Of a DNA stretch of 64,000 nucleotides, positions 46,239 through 55,835 are shown one piece after another. The notes below the pieces were generated by a model. It saw only the letters and a program-made list of their open reading frames with translations, searched no databases and was not told where the DNA came from. Numbering within the stretch: the stretch's first letter is position 1; each line of letters starts with the position of its first letter. Source of the stretch: Macrolepiota albuminosa (lineage: Eukaryota > Basidiomycota > Agaricomycetes > Agaricales > Agaricaceae); NCBI GenBank assembly GCA_027475525.1, contig JAMWFC010000102.1, forward strand, positions 186,001-250,000, read 5' to 3'. The translations under genes were made by a program, and so were the position numbers.

Positions 46239-46465
46239 TGCGCGTGTGGTGGTGGAATGTGGACGAAGTCCACTTTGATTGCCGGTAACTAACCGGGGGG
46301 CCACTAATTGTGGCTGTGATTGTAACTATTTAGGCGATTATGATCGCCGACGCAGCGCCGAGTGGCATGTGTTTGTGGTTGTTTACACCACTGGCGGAGT
46401 TGGGAGATTGTTTTTTTTCTTTCTTTCCTCAGTCCCAATACACGTAGTCTACGTGTCGCTTTAGA

Positions 46466-49414
46466 ATGGCCTATTGGGGGCCGCAAAAGGGTGATCAGAG
46501 CCGGCAAGGCTCTAGTGGAGGGGGGAGACCCCCGAATATACAGACGTCATCCCAGGTTTCCCAGTTTCAGAGGCAGCCGCCATATCCGGCGGCGAGTCAG
46601 TTGCATTCAGCGGGCGTGGCCTATCCGGGCCGCGAGGAGCCGCTCCCCTACCAAACACCCCTCCACTCGCAAGAGATGGAGGTCGATGATGATGGGCGCT
46701 ATGGGCGCCCGGAGGATAGCTTGCGTCGAGAACGGTACTATCAGGAACCGTCCTCACGCTCGTCTGCGTCGTATCCGACGTATGCGGGTGTGGTGACGGG
46801 GCCGCCGTCAGTTCCATGGGCTCATCGGCCCGCAGCAGAATCGTATGAGGAGCCTGCGCCACAAGCGCAGAGTGTAGTTGGGTCAGATGTGTTGTTGGGC
46901 AGACTGGAAGCAGCGGGACAGCCAGTCCCTGCAACTGCGTCCTTTCTGCAGGACAGCTTGGCCGTGATGGTGATGGAGGGATTGCTCGACCAGATCGAGC
47001 TGATGAAGAGGCAGCGCGTCGCAGCGCTGGAGCAGATCGAGCGCGCTTCTAAGCACAAAATCGCCACGAGCGAGGAACCGACCGCTGAGGTCAAGAGGGC
47101 GAGATATCAGCCCAGTCGACCGGTCGCTCCTCCACAGGCAAGGATGCCGTCGGAAGCGCAATTCACGCGCCATGAGCAGCCTCCTCAGCCCATGGCCTCG
47201 TCATCGCGGCTACCCGAGTCGGGCCCGCAGGCCTCGTCAGAGTCGCTGGCTGCCGTCAGTGAACCCTTGGCAGGTCTGTCCTTGGGTCAGCGGGAACCCG
47301 CATCATCTCGGGCCCCACCTAGGGGGTCCAAACCCGTCGCTGTGGCGCCAAGAGCGCCCGTTACCGTTACTCCTCGCGCTGGGCCTGGAGGGAATACTCT
47401 GGCGCAAAATGCGCCTGCCCCTCCGGTGGCTCAGCCACAACCAGAACCGTCCGCCCTGACCAAGTCGGGGCCGTCTCGTCAGCGTCGCGGCCGCAAGCCG
47501 CCCCTCGATGCCTCCAAATTGGAGGTTATACTCTTTCCTGCTGGCATTCCCGCACGAGCGGGAGAAGTCCAGATGTTGTTTATGCTGCCGGTGTTTGTAC
47601 CGGCCCCACCAGCAAAGTACCCTGTGGTCGTCTTGACCCCAGACCCCCGTACGCCGGAGCAGTATGATGGTCTGGTAGCGACCTCGAGGGGAAAGACTAG
47701 GCCTGATAAAGGCAAAAAACCAGTACCATCTCTGTCCGACGAGAGCGACTATGGAGAGTCGAGCTCGGAGCAGGAGGAGGACGGGGAGGAGGGGGAATCG
47801 GCCGCAGACCGATTCCAACGAGTAGCGCGCAATAAGCGCATTGCAAAGAAGAAGGCGATTCACGCCAAGGAGCTGAAGGCCCAGAAGTCGAGGGCCGAGG
47901 ACGAATGTTCGGGGAGGATCCCCGATGGCTTGGGGGTGAAGGTGTGGGGTCCGCTCGATATCGAGCGAATGAATTCGTGCTTTAGAGGAGCACTCAGCCA
48001 TTGCACCTATTATTCGTATGCCACGAATACGGTGTTGATGGGAGCTGACGCCAATAGAGCGGCGGCATATGAACACTCCTCTGGCCAGCCTGCCCATATC
48101 CCGGGCACGATTGTGTACAAGCACGCCCCACGCGGTCTTCCCCGCACTCCTCTAGAGCTGGACCGGCTCTATAAGTATTACGCCAATGTACACGTCCCGC
48201 GTCGCGACAGAATCGTTGCGTATATGCTGATCACAGAGCTCCAGATGTTCGCACAGCGAACAGTGGAGGCTCTGCATGATCGAACCATGCAGCTCCTGAT
48301 GAAGGAGCCTCAGTATCAGGAACTCGTCAACCCGATGCAGGGCCCTGACGACCTCGCTCTTGTCGAGCGACGAAACATTCCGGGGCGCTTTTTGCGCACG
48401 AAAGACGATGGCACCACGGCGTTGCGCGTAATGCGCGCTCAGGATCCAGCCACACCGTTCGACCTTGACCAATTGGCGCAGTACGCGCTGGTCTTTGGCC
48501 GACCTGGGCTGGAGAATACCTATCAAGGTATCGCCGTGGATCATGCCTACCGTATGCACTGGCGGACCCTCTTTGGGTTCGCCTTATGTCGAGCATTGTG
48601 CGCTAACAGCGCAGCCAAGCCGGTGATCGTACGGCGCATGACCCTCGTCGTGGCCCGTCCAGGGCTTTATCGAGAGGCGATTGCCTCGTATGACGCCATG
48701 TTCCCCGAGCAGCCATTTGAGCCCCAACGTGGGCCGCAGCTCGAAATTCATCAAGTTCACGTGCCCGACGACCATGCACGGAACTTCTCCGACGACGACG
48801 CGTTACGCGTCCTTTTACACAACCGGATTCCGCTGGAATGGGTGGACCACGCGTACACGTACGGCGTAGTCTTCCTGGAACAGCAGTTCCACGCCCCCAC
48901 GATGTCTATGGACATCTTTAAGCAGGTCGATGACGAGCGCATGGAGCGCCTCTCCAAGTATGGCACCCCCGCCGCAATCCCGCAATGGGATGGATGGCAG
49001 GAGATGACTGAAGACGATCACTATCGTCTGATGTTCAAGCACCACGAGGAGAGCAAGCTCCCGGAAAATCCTGAGGCCAACGGCCTCTACTACTTGATTG
49101 GCATGGACCCGAATCGGGTCAACCTCCTAAAACGCTCGGCAGCGCATGACCTGCCCGCAGCGGACATGGACCCAGGCCGGGTCAATCTCCTGTCACGCAC
49201 GGCAGAGCAGGGTACGCTTACCACCACCGCTTCAGCGATTAACGTCGCACTAACAGAGCCTATGGTGGTAGACACGCCTGCAGCCGAGGGGCCTATAACC
49301 CCACCGAGGACGGAATCGGCGCCTCCCCCTCCCGCGATTAACGTCGCACTGGAGGAGGAGGCAATGGTGACTGAGACGGGCGCTGTCGCGGGAGCATCAT
49401 CATCCGGGTCCTAG
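46466..49414 (+). CDS. Gypsy-II accessory ORF, 982 aa, unknown function
   Basis: Uninterrupted frame on the sense strand between pol and the 3' LTR, ATG at 46466. Residues 1-340 are Pro/Ser/Gln/Ala rich. A nucleocapsid-like basic/acidic region follows (SSSEQEEDGEEGE then ARNKRIAKKKAIHAKELKAQ). Residues about 480-900 look globular (LYKYYANVHVPRRDRIVAYM, AYRMHWRTLFGFALCRALC, GVVFLEQQFHAP). The end has two MDPxRVNLLxR repeats and two INVAL repeats. No transmembrane segment or signal peptide was seen, so it is not an obvious envelope protein. I do not recognise the fold. It has no stop while gag-pol has four, and it shares the position used by the antisense gene of Gypsy-I. Confidence 0.85.
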   Translation: MAYWGPQKGDQSRQGSSGGGRPPNIQTSSQVSQFQRQPPYPAASQLHSAGVAYPGREEPLPYQTPLHSQEMEVDDDGRYGRPEDSLRRERYYQEPSSRSSASYPTYAGVVTGPPSVPWAHRPAAESYEEPAPQAQSVVGSDVLLGRLEAAGQPVPATASFLQDSLAVMVMEGLLDQIELMKRQRVAALEQIERASKHKIATSEEPTAEVKRARYQPSRPVAPPQARMPSEAQFTRHEQPPQPMASSSRLPESGPQASSESLAAVSEPLAGLSLGQREPASSRAPPRGSKPVAVAPRAPVTVTPRAGPGGNTLAQNAPAPPVAQPQPEPSALTKSGPSRQRRGRKPPLDASKLEVILFPAGIPARAGEVQMLFMLPVFVPAPPAKYPVVVLTPDPRTPEQYDGLVATSRGKTRPDKGKKPVPSLSDESDYGESSSEQEEDGEEGESAADRFQRVARNKRIAKKKAIHAKELKAQKSRAEDECSGRIPDGLGVKVWGPLDIERMNSCFRGALSHCTYYSYATNTVLMGADANRAAAYEHSSGQPAHIPGTIVYKHAPRGLPRTPLELDRLYKYYANVHVPRRDRIVAYMLITELQMFAQRTVEALHDRTMQLLMKEPQYQELVNPMQGPDDLALVERRNIPGRFLRTKDDGTTALRVMRAQDPATPFDLDQLAQYALVFGRPGLENTYQGIAVDHAYRMHWRTLFGFALCRALCANSAAKPVIVRRMTLVVARPGLYREAIASYDAMFPEQPFEPQRGPQLEIHQVHVPDDHARNFSDDDALRVLLHNRIPLEWVDHAYTYGVVFLEQQFHAPTMSMDIFKQVDDERMERLSKYGTPAAIPQWDGWQEMTEDDHYRLMFKHHEESKLPENPEANGLYYLIGMDPNRVNLLKRSAAHDLPAADMDPGRVNLLSRTAEQGTLTTTASAINVALTEPMVVDTPAAEGPITPPRTESAPPPPAINVALEEEAMVTETGAVAGASSSGS

Positions 49415-49772
49415 ACCCTTGTATACTTTATTGTGTACGTCCATTCTGAGTATCTCACTCGAACCATTTGAGCTGATACGCACTCTAGAGTTGCGTGTAG
49501 ATACAGTGGACCCAGAGGAGGGGTCATTCTTTTTGTTTTTTTTTATATTTTGTTTATATATACTATTTGCTTCTACTGCTGGCGTTACTTGCGCCTGTGT
49601 CTGATAAGGACTGCTATCTCTTGTGTCCGGCCGACATCTCTTCATTGCGCATGAGTGCTAACGCCCTCCAGCCACGCCACACGCGTGCATTCATCCGTTG
49701 TTGCACTACCGTGCATCTTTTATCGTTGTGCACTATCGTGCATCTTTCATCTATCTCTACCTCCCTCTGTCA

Positions 49773-49802
49773 AGACCGAGTATTCGGTCTCATTGGGGGG
49801 TA
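49773..49802 (+). promoter_or_regulatory. hairpin and polypurine tract of Gypsy-II
   Basis: AGACCGA-GTAT-TCGGTCT forms a 7-bp stem with a 4-nt loop, directly followed by CATTGGGGGGTA, the PPT abutting the 3' LTR. Confidence 0.7.
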
Positions 49803-49978
49803 TGTAACGGAGTCATCCGTATTACCATCAGCGTCAACGACGCTGTAATCAATTAGTAGAGTATTACATAAGATAACATCTTGTTTTCACTCTAAGTACT
49901 AGTCAATCCGATACTGCGGTCTGATTTAGCACTTGTGTGATACACACAGGATAGTTCTAACCCATAACCCAGGTTACA
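49803..49978 (+). repeat. Gypsy-II 3' LTR
   Basis: 176 bp; differs from the 5' LTR by CG to CA at two places. Followed by GCATA. Confidence 0.94.
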
Positions 49979-50996
49979 GCATACCTTTGTCGGAGGCCAT
50001 CAACAGTTTACCCACTTCTCGCGAATCATTATCGTGTGTCAAAACTGACAAGTTGGCGTTACCGACAGGCCGGGATTTGATCAGTTTTGGGCATTTTGGA
50101 CGCCAGTGACCTTTTTCGCCACAGTTGTGGCAAACGTCATCGGGTTTTGGCTCGCGTTTGGGCTTGGAACTTTTCTTCACGAATTTGTGGTCATTTTTAC
50201 TCCCACTCGAATTACGTTCCTTTTTCGACACAAAAGCCAAGGTTTTGGTCGTGGCGGAATCTTCAAGTGTAAGCCTATCATGAACAGATAATAACTCTGT
50301 TGATACCATATCAAGAGTCAAAGAAGTGCTCCAAAGTAGTAAGTTTTGCTTGACTACATCCCAAGTCGGAGTCTTGGGTAACGAAAGAAGAATAGCATTC
50401 AAGATGGTAAAATCGTCGATTTTGTGTCCAGCATCGATGAAGCGACGACGGATGACCATATAGAACCTGAGATGATCGGTCAAGGGTGATTTTCCGTCCC
50501 ATTGCTTTGCGTACATCTGCTGATAATAATAGTGGATATTCATGCCACTGTGCTGGTCGACGTAATTCTTTCGCAACTGGTCCCAAACATTCTTTGAACT
50601 CGTATAATCGGTAATGGCTTCACGTTGAGTATATTCCATCGCAGCTCGAATAAGACCAATAGCTGAATCATCTCTAGTGACCCAACGTAGGTACTTTTCT
50701 TGTGCGTGCTCCCAGGTTGAAAATTCCTTGGTCTGCATGGCCTTCATCAGGTCGTCTCCCTCCTTATAAGGAGATTCAGGCATCTCGTCACTTTTAGGGC
50801 AAGATGGAGCCAGCAATTCGGAATATTCGGCAGGTGGTTTAGGTGGGCGAGTTTCGCGTCCAGAGACTACTCCCCATAATCCCTTTGCCAGTAAGGCAGA
50901 CTTCATATTGTCAGCCCATACGTGGTAATTCGTACCATTGAACTTCGGAAACTGTAGGGTCTCGGAAGTGTTATCATTCACGGCAGCGGGGCCCAT
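49979..50996 (-). CDS. gag: Copia Gag
   Basis: The ATG at 50996-50994 is chosen because it starts MGPAAVNDNTSE directly at the PBS; the frame also reads back into the LTR, which is not meaningful. UBN2-like Gag words: FPKFNGTNYHVWADNMKSAL, WDQLRKNYVDQ, KSPLTDHLRFYMVIRRRF, ILLSLPKTPTWD, then a CCHC knuckle CHNCGEKGHWRPKC and basic flanks. The frame reaches the Gypsy-II insertion at MASDKG and would continue into the protease DSAAS frame at 38546. No internal stop. Confidence 0.9.
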
Positions 50997-51000
50997 AACC
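50989..51000 (-). promoter_or_regulatory. Copia PBS (half initiator-tRNA type)
   Basis: On the minus strand GGTTATGGGCCC directly follows the 5' LTR. This matches the complement of the anticodon-stem region of initiator tRNA-Met, the primer type known from Drosophila copia. The gag ATG lies inside this PBS. Confidence 0.8.
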
Positions 51001-51358
51001 TGTCGCAGCATATCGCAATATCGTATAATTGATAGTATAATACAATTTAATCTGGGAGTCAATAATCGAAGACAATTTTTATAAGTAAAAGTAAAAATGA
51101 GAAGTAAATGATAGAGGCTCACCTGGGAGTCAATAATCGAAGACGATTTTGACCCCAGTTGGCAACGCGTTTTTAACTAGTAATGAAAGTAAGACATGTG
51201 GAGTAGGGTCGAGGGCTTTTTTGAATAGTATGAGTAAGTCGTATAAAAAATATTTGAAAAAGACATGAACAAAATGAAACATACGGATTTATGACAATAA
51301 CATATGACGTTAGAGTAAATTGCCGTGTAACCGAAGTTGTCAGTCAATTTCCTCGACA
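51001..51358 (-). repeat. Copia 5' LTR
   Basis: 358 bp, TGTCG...CGACA, followed by ATACA. Confidence 0.94.
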
Positions 51359-51388
51359 ATACAATCTATCTATTAAGGGATCAAGGAA

Positions 51389-52815
51389 TCAATGTTGCAT
51401 CAATCCTTCCTGCGCAACCACTAATCCATGTAATCGATGAGCCAACTCAAATTCGAGGTGTTCACGGCCATCTTCACCACCCCAGATATCCGTTCTGGAA
51501 AGGTCCATTCTCCCATCTCCAAGTGCATCTTCATAATCCCAGCTAGGTTCACCGGCACCTTTCATGTTCTTCAGGACCCCTTGGAAAAAATGGTCCCAGA
51601 AAAGATCATCAAGAGGGCGTATGGTAGGATCAGTGATGTGTCCAAGTCTGAGAGTCTTTCCAGCAACGTCTTCATAGCCAGCGACAAACGGAACAATGAT
51701 ATAGCCACGCTGTAAAAATTGTTATGAGACACAAATTCATGTAGATCAATGGAATAACACGCACATCAGGATTGACAGCAAGCTGGTAGTCATCCCATGC
51801 ATTATGCAAGTCAGAGCGCAGAAGCATCATGTTTTGAAGCGAGTCAATCTTAGTAGATCCCCCCATTTCCTTAAGGGGAGCAGAGTCCGTGATACAGCAG
51901 GGATAACCTTTGTTAATCCACTGTACATGTTCTTCAATCTGAGACCTTATGGGATTGAGGATCATGAAAAGAACACACCTCTACATCATGCGTGCGTGGA
52001 AAGATATGAGCAGATGCAAAGCGCTGATACTGCTGGTCTCGAACTCTTTCACCTGATATGAGACAAAAAGGATCCCGTGCGCGCACGCGTCTTCGGTAAT
52101 GTTCTCCCTACATATCAATCACTTAGATGTGGGAAAAGTCATTTGTGATGTGAGCGTACTCTGGTGGCAGTGTTAGATATGGTAGGATGGCGTGGCCGAA
52201 CACGTTGACTAATTAGATTGACTCTGATAGGACTGCCACCTGCGGAGAAGTGTGAGAGATGAGATAGTAAACAGACCAATAGATAAGCATGTACTTGGTG
52301 AAAGCATAACGTAGTTCCCTGATTCTGGTACTCCTGGACCAGGGGAACAAAGAGGTCCTGGTCCATGCAACATGTCCTCATTGAATCTAAAGATGGCCCA
52401 GGGGGGAGTAGAAGTACAGATGATACTCCTAAGACAATTGTGAAATTGTTCCCAATCAATGAGGCCATAGTTGTAGAAACCTGAGATCGATAATGAAACA
52501 AACATCAGAATAGGGAAACACTTTAGTAGTCGGCAAATGCTTACTCGATACAAGGTTACCTTCAGAATCTCGCAGGAAGACTTTATTATCATTATCTGGA
52601 TCATAGAATGCTGTTTCTCTCTCGATTCTTTCTTCAATCCACCTAGTTTTCCTATGTTCCCACTTGATGTTCCATCTTTCGAGCAATATTCCTGCGGCTT
52701 CTTCGTCGGTCATCCCGTCCCTAAACTGCATTACAATATCTCTGGCAACCACATGCTCATCCAACATGAAATTTGGTGGGGTTTCTGAATTAGGGTCAAC
52801 GGTGATAGTGATCAT
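51389..52815 (-). CDS. HNH nuclease domain protein (6 exons, intact)
   Basis: Exons 52815-52545, 52480-52295, 52239-52160, 52107-51979, 51938-51765 and 51709-51389. Introns are 64, 55, 52, 40 and 55 bp with GT...AG ends and phases 1,1,0,0,0; the spliced frame is 386 codons plus stop without interruption. Residues 1-75 form a charged module starting MITITVDPNSETPPNF, shared with the neighbour at 53645. Residues 90-165 hold the FYNYGLIDWEQF and GNYVMLSPS blocks; an HNH-2-like nuclease core follows, with CLISGE (194-199), SAHIFP (His213) and NMMLLRSDLHNAWDDY (258-273). The C-terminus (FVAGYEDVAGKTL, ELAHRLHGLVVAQ) resembles agaricomycete HNH proteins as I recall them. Biological role unknown; could be a nuclease of host or mobile origin. 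The 830-bp gap to its divergent neighbour presumably holds both promoters. Confidence 0.82.
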
Positions 52816-53644
52816 AATAAGCGACCTTTTGAAATAAGATTTCTACGTTCTTGAGTTAATGAATGGTTTATTCTTGCAAACAAAGACCGAAAAAGCAGAC
52901 TAACTTGAGCGCGTCGAAGAGACGTGACGGTGGTGCTAAGAGAAAGGTATTTTAACCTCATGACGTCAGGTTACAGACCCTCCGCCTTGGGGCTTGAGGA
53001 CTGCGGTGCGGGTGGATGGCTCGGTCAAGATCCTACTGGGTTAGTCCACCGCCTGCTAGATCATTGAATTTTGTCATCTACAGCACTTATTCACAGGGAA
53101 AGCTGAACCGTTTAAGACGTGGCAGAAGGTTTACGATCATGCACATGCTTGGAGGTGGTTGCTCATAAGTTATACCTTTGACCCCCTCGCGGGTCTCAGC
53201 GAGAAAGAAGAGACCCTTGTTCTCGGAGGTTCGCAGATCGTATCATCCATATATGTCATATGTATTGATTCCGCGCTTCCAGGGTTGCATGATCTTCGAT
53301 ATCGCGTGGTTCAGAGGGGCGTTTGTGCTATTGCTCTACAGCCTCATTTCTGTGCTTTGCGCCCGGGGGCCTATGATGTCTCATCCTAAGTGTCCACCGA
53401 ATTCAAGTATGGCTGGCCTATCCGTCGGGAGATCCGAGCAACGGAAAGGGTGTGTCTTTGAATGGGGGTGGCTGTGCTGTCACGAGAATTCCCTTTTGCT
53501 TCGTGACACACCCTCAGTAGTTTCGTTGCGCGCTAGTACCGGGCAAGCCGACAACAGGAAAAAATTTTACTCATTCTAAGTAGCGTCTCGGAGGAAAGAA
53601 AAGATCATCGAGTTATTCACGCCTATTTTAAAGACTGGAAAAAC
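52816..53644. other. intergenic region between divergent genes
   Basis: 829 bp with no convincing coding sequence; likely the bidirectional promoter of the HNH gene and its partner. Confidence 0.5.
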
Positions 53645-54477
53645 ATGATTACACTCACTGTTGACCCTAACTCGGAGACTTCTCCAGACTTTTCGAAAGA
53701 AGAACACAGCTTCACTAGAGAAGCCGTGATGCGCAGTATGAATGGTTTGAGTAACGAACAAGCAGCAGAGATCTTGTCAAACCTTTGGAGGGAAGGTTTG
53801 GAACGCAGGAAAGCAGTCTGGGAAGCAGAACGAGAGGAGAGAGAAGCGGAGGCGAGAAGGAGGCAACAGACGAGAGGAGAAGCTCAAAGAAACCAAAGAG
53901 AGCATGCAAATTCTCAACAACCCACTCTGTCAAGGGGACACTCCCCTCCAAGCAAAGAGGAAGGCCCCAATCTCATTGTCGGTAAGCTGGTTCCGGAAGT
54001 AATTGAGTACCCCCCGGCGCGCTTTGCTATTAAGAAGCTGAGGGAGCGGAAGTACATCGAACTAAGTTATCTTACACCCAAAGGTCACGCTGAAGCCGCC
54101 AAGAGTGAATCAGTAGCCGCGAATGATGTGTTTACCCTGGCGAAAGAAGACGATATATCTTAGCCTTAAAACCTGTGATAAACTTCAAAGCGAAAGGGAA
54201 AGTGACCCAGGACGAAGAGCTGTCTTGGGATCAACTTCGCACTGCGTCGACCAATTTCCTGGAGCACATAGTCCAGGAAAAGTGGCCAAACAATATGGTC
54301 GACGCGATGCATACCTTCTTTTTTCGCCTAACTAATCATAAACTGCGGAATGGTGTCACATTGGATGCCCGTCGCTTTATACATATGTGCAATAACCCGT
54401 GCCATAACTCCCTAAAATCCAAATCTTTCCGGAATCTCCTTGACCAGTATAAATCATGCAGAACTGAGCACGCTTGA
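53645..54477 (+). pseudogene. partner gene sharing the MITxTVDPNSET module, frameshifted
   Basis: ATG 53645; the first 75 residues parallel the N-terminus of the HNH gene (MITLTVDPNSETSPDF, GLSNEQAAEIL), then a long charged, probably coiled-coil stretch (WEAEREEREAEARRRQQ), a Ser/Pro linker and FAIKKLRERKYIELSYLTPKGHAEA. A stop at 54161-54163 is bypassed by a one-base frame change, after which frame 54164-54477 continues logically (LKPVINFKAKGK, LSWDQLRTASTNFLEHI, RLTNHKLRNG, SFRNLLDQYKS). This layout (Trp/Glu-rich middle, YIELxYxTxxGxxEA block) recalls a large agaricomycete family of unknown function, often near transposons. Either a pseudogene or a sequence error. Confidence 0.65.
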
Positions 54478-54487
54478 AAGCAATGTA

Positions 54488-54930
54488 ATGGCAGCTTCTA
54501 GCTCTCAGAAAGGGAAGAGAAAACAGTCTCCATCTCCAGACCTGTCTCCAAGAGCACAAAAGACCAAGAGAGGCAGCGAGTTTTTTCTTTCTCATGCAGG
54601 ATCCATGACCAAATTGGCCAATGCAGCCAATGCAGCCTGTGCGGTGTGCCTCAGTCATCACATGCACGACATCTGAAACTGCTCTGCACAAGACTTGTGG
54701 AACGGCCAAAAATCATTTGTCAGGAGAAACAAGCACAACCGTCTCATCGATCCTGAAGGAAAGGAGCTGTGTACAGACTGGCAGAAGCCATGCAGATGCT
54801 GAGTCATGCCTCACAAGCACAAACATGAGTGCTCAGGATGCGGCAAAAAGGATCACAGCGCTCAAAATGCCCTCTCACTCAATCAATTTAAGTTTGCATC
54901 CCCTTACAAGTGTGGTGTCTGAGATGAACA
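54488..54930 (+). pseudogene. retroelement gag-like zinc-knuckle fragment
   Basis: ATG 54488 (MAASSSQKGKRKQSPSPD), then SMTKLANAANAACAVCLSHHMHDI, a TGA, LWNGQKSFVRRNKHNRLIDPEG, CTDWQKPCRC, a TGA, and the Cys/His motif HECSGCGKKDHSAQN. The pattern is familiar from gag-like ORFs of agaricomycete retroelements, but I cannot name the family. Two in-frame stops. Its start overlaps the end of the neighbouring frame at 54477. Confidence 0.5.
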
Positions 54931-54974
54931 AATTCAGAAAACAGGCCTGTAAGAATGTTAGAACTGCAGCGGAG

Positions 54975-55360
54975 GGATAGACAAATCAAGCCTAGATTGA
55001 ACACGTATCAGTATAATCCTCAGTAGCGTGTAAACGGGACTGTATTTGTCTGTACCTAGATTGAACACGTATCAGTATAATCTAGGTACTCTTTATCAGT
55101 ATATAAGGTTAAACGTTCGGTTGTAAGTAACGTACCCTCAGTAGCGTGTAAACGGGACTGAGGGTACTCGGTGTGGACTGTATCATATATATAAGTAAGG
55201 GGGGGACAAAGCAGGGTGGCCAAAGGTCAGTGAATAGGGGGAACAAAGCAGGTGGCCAGAGGTCAGTGAATATGTGACGATAGATTCTTTGTACTTATCA
55301 CAATATCACATGTCACATATTCCCAACAAAGAATGCTTCTCAAACCTGGTGTTGGACTTT
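54975..55360. repeat. short repeats and inverted repeat cluster
   Basis: CCTAGATTGAACACGTATCA occurs at 54991 and 55055; CTCAGTAGCGTGTAAACGGG at 55019 and 55137; a roughly 39-bp unit around GGGGGACAAAGCAGG is doubled at 55199-55275. GAATATGTGAC (55268-55278) is the exact inverse of 55312-55322. This resembles LTR or MITE debris; no gene. Confidence 0.6.
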
Positions 55361-55524
55361 AGGGTCTGCTCTTCTCCATTAGTCACGTGTGGGGAACTAT
55401 TCAAACTGACAGAAATCATACTTACGCCTCAGTTGCTTTTTTCATTCTAACAATATGCATACTGAGGCTGTAAGTCCTTTTTCTCCTTTCTTTTACTGTT
55501 GTATTACCTATCAAACTCTGACTG

Positions 55525-55833
55525 GTGTCTGCACATAGATTTCTTTTCTCTACTTTGTCATTAGGTACAAGAACAAGTTGCTTTTTTCATCCTAACAATA
55601 TGCATACTGAGGCTATTTCTTTTCTCTACTTTGTCATTAATCCTTTGGTCTCACACCTAGCACACAATCTGGAGTTCAGCATGGACGCCAGAATTCCACC
55701 AATCATGTGTACCTTTACACCTGACAACAAAGAGTCAGTGGACGTGCTGGCACATAAATTTGATAAGATTGTAGAGGAGGAGTATACCAAAAGACATTAT
55801 CTTAGTCCTTTCATTTGTCCTGTTTGTCAGTGA
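55525..55833 (+). CDS. hypothetical ORF, possibly an exon
   Basis: The only appealing part is the last 50 codons (MDARIPPIMCTFTPDN...YTKRHYLSPFICPVCQ) from about 55681. A segment around 55431-55470 is partly repeated at 55577-55614. The ORF ends precisely where the Gypsy-I gag relic begins, so it may be the broken edge of an older gene. No family recognised. Confidence 0.25.
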   Translation: MSAHRFLFSTLSLGTRTSCFFHPNNMHTEAISFLYFVINPLVSHLAHNLEFSMDARIPPIMCTFTPDNKESVDVLAHKFDKIVEEEYTKRHYLSPFICPVCQ

Positions 55834-55835
55834 AT

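Larger units (their letters stand above)
38551..49978 (+). mobile_element. Gypsy-II, Ty3/Gypsy element with extra ORF
   Basis: 11.43 kb with very short 176-bp LTRs (TGTAACGG...GGTTACA; two differences, both CG to CA) and a perfect GCATA duplication (38546-38550 and 49979-49983). Contains gag-PR, RT-RH and IN in one frame broken by four stops, then a separate 982-codon ORF before the PPT. It inserted into the Copia gag/protease junction. Confidence 0.95.
34885..51358 (-). mobile_element. Ty1/Copia element, nested host of Gypsy-II
   Basis: 358-bp LTRs at 34885-35242 and 51001-51358 (TGTCG...CGACA, about five differences) and a perfect ATACA duplication (34880-34884 and 51359-51363). Read on the minus strand: LTR, half-tRNA PBS, gag, protease, integrase, RT, RNase H, PPT, LTR. 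Gypsy-II entered between gag and protease; without it the Copia element is about 5.04 kb. Pol has several TGA stops and one frameshift. The element landed about 26 bp beyond the stop codon of the HNH gene. Confidence 0.95.

Noticed and set aside
46466..49414. Gypsy-II ORF as an envelope protein
   Set aside because: No signal peptide, transmembrane helix or cleavage motif visible; charged and low-complexity arms suggest an intracellular protein.
53159..53579. Small plus-strand ORFs between the divergent genes
   Set aside because: No domain, no splice context; more likely promoter region.
55539..55640. Another near-77 duplication (ATTTCTTTTCTC repeated at 55539 and 55615)
   Set aside because: The offset is 76 and identity only about 25 bp, so it does not belong to the 77-bp set.
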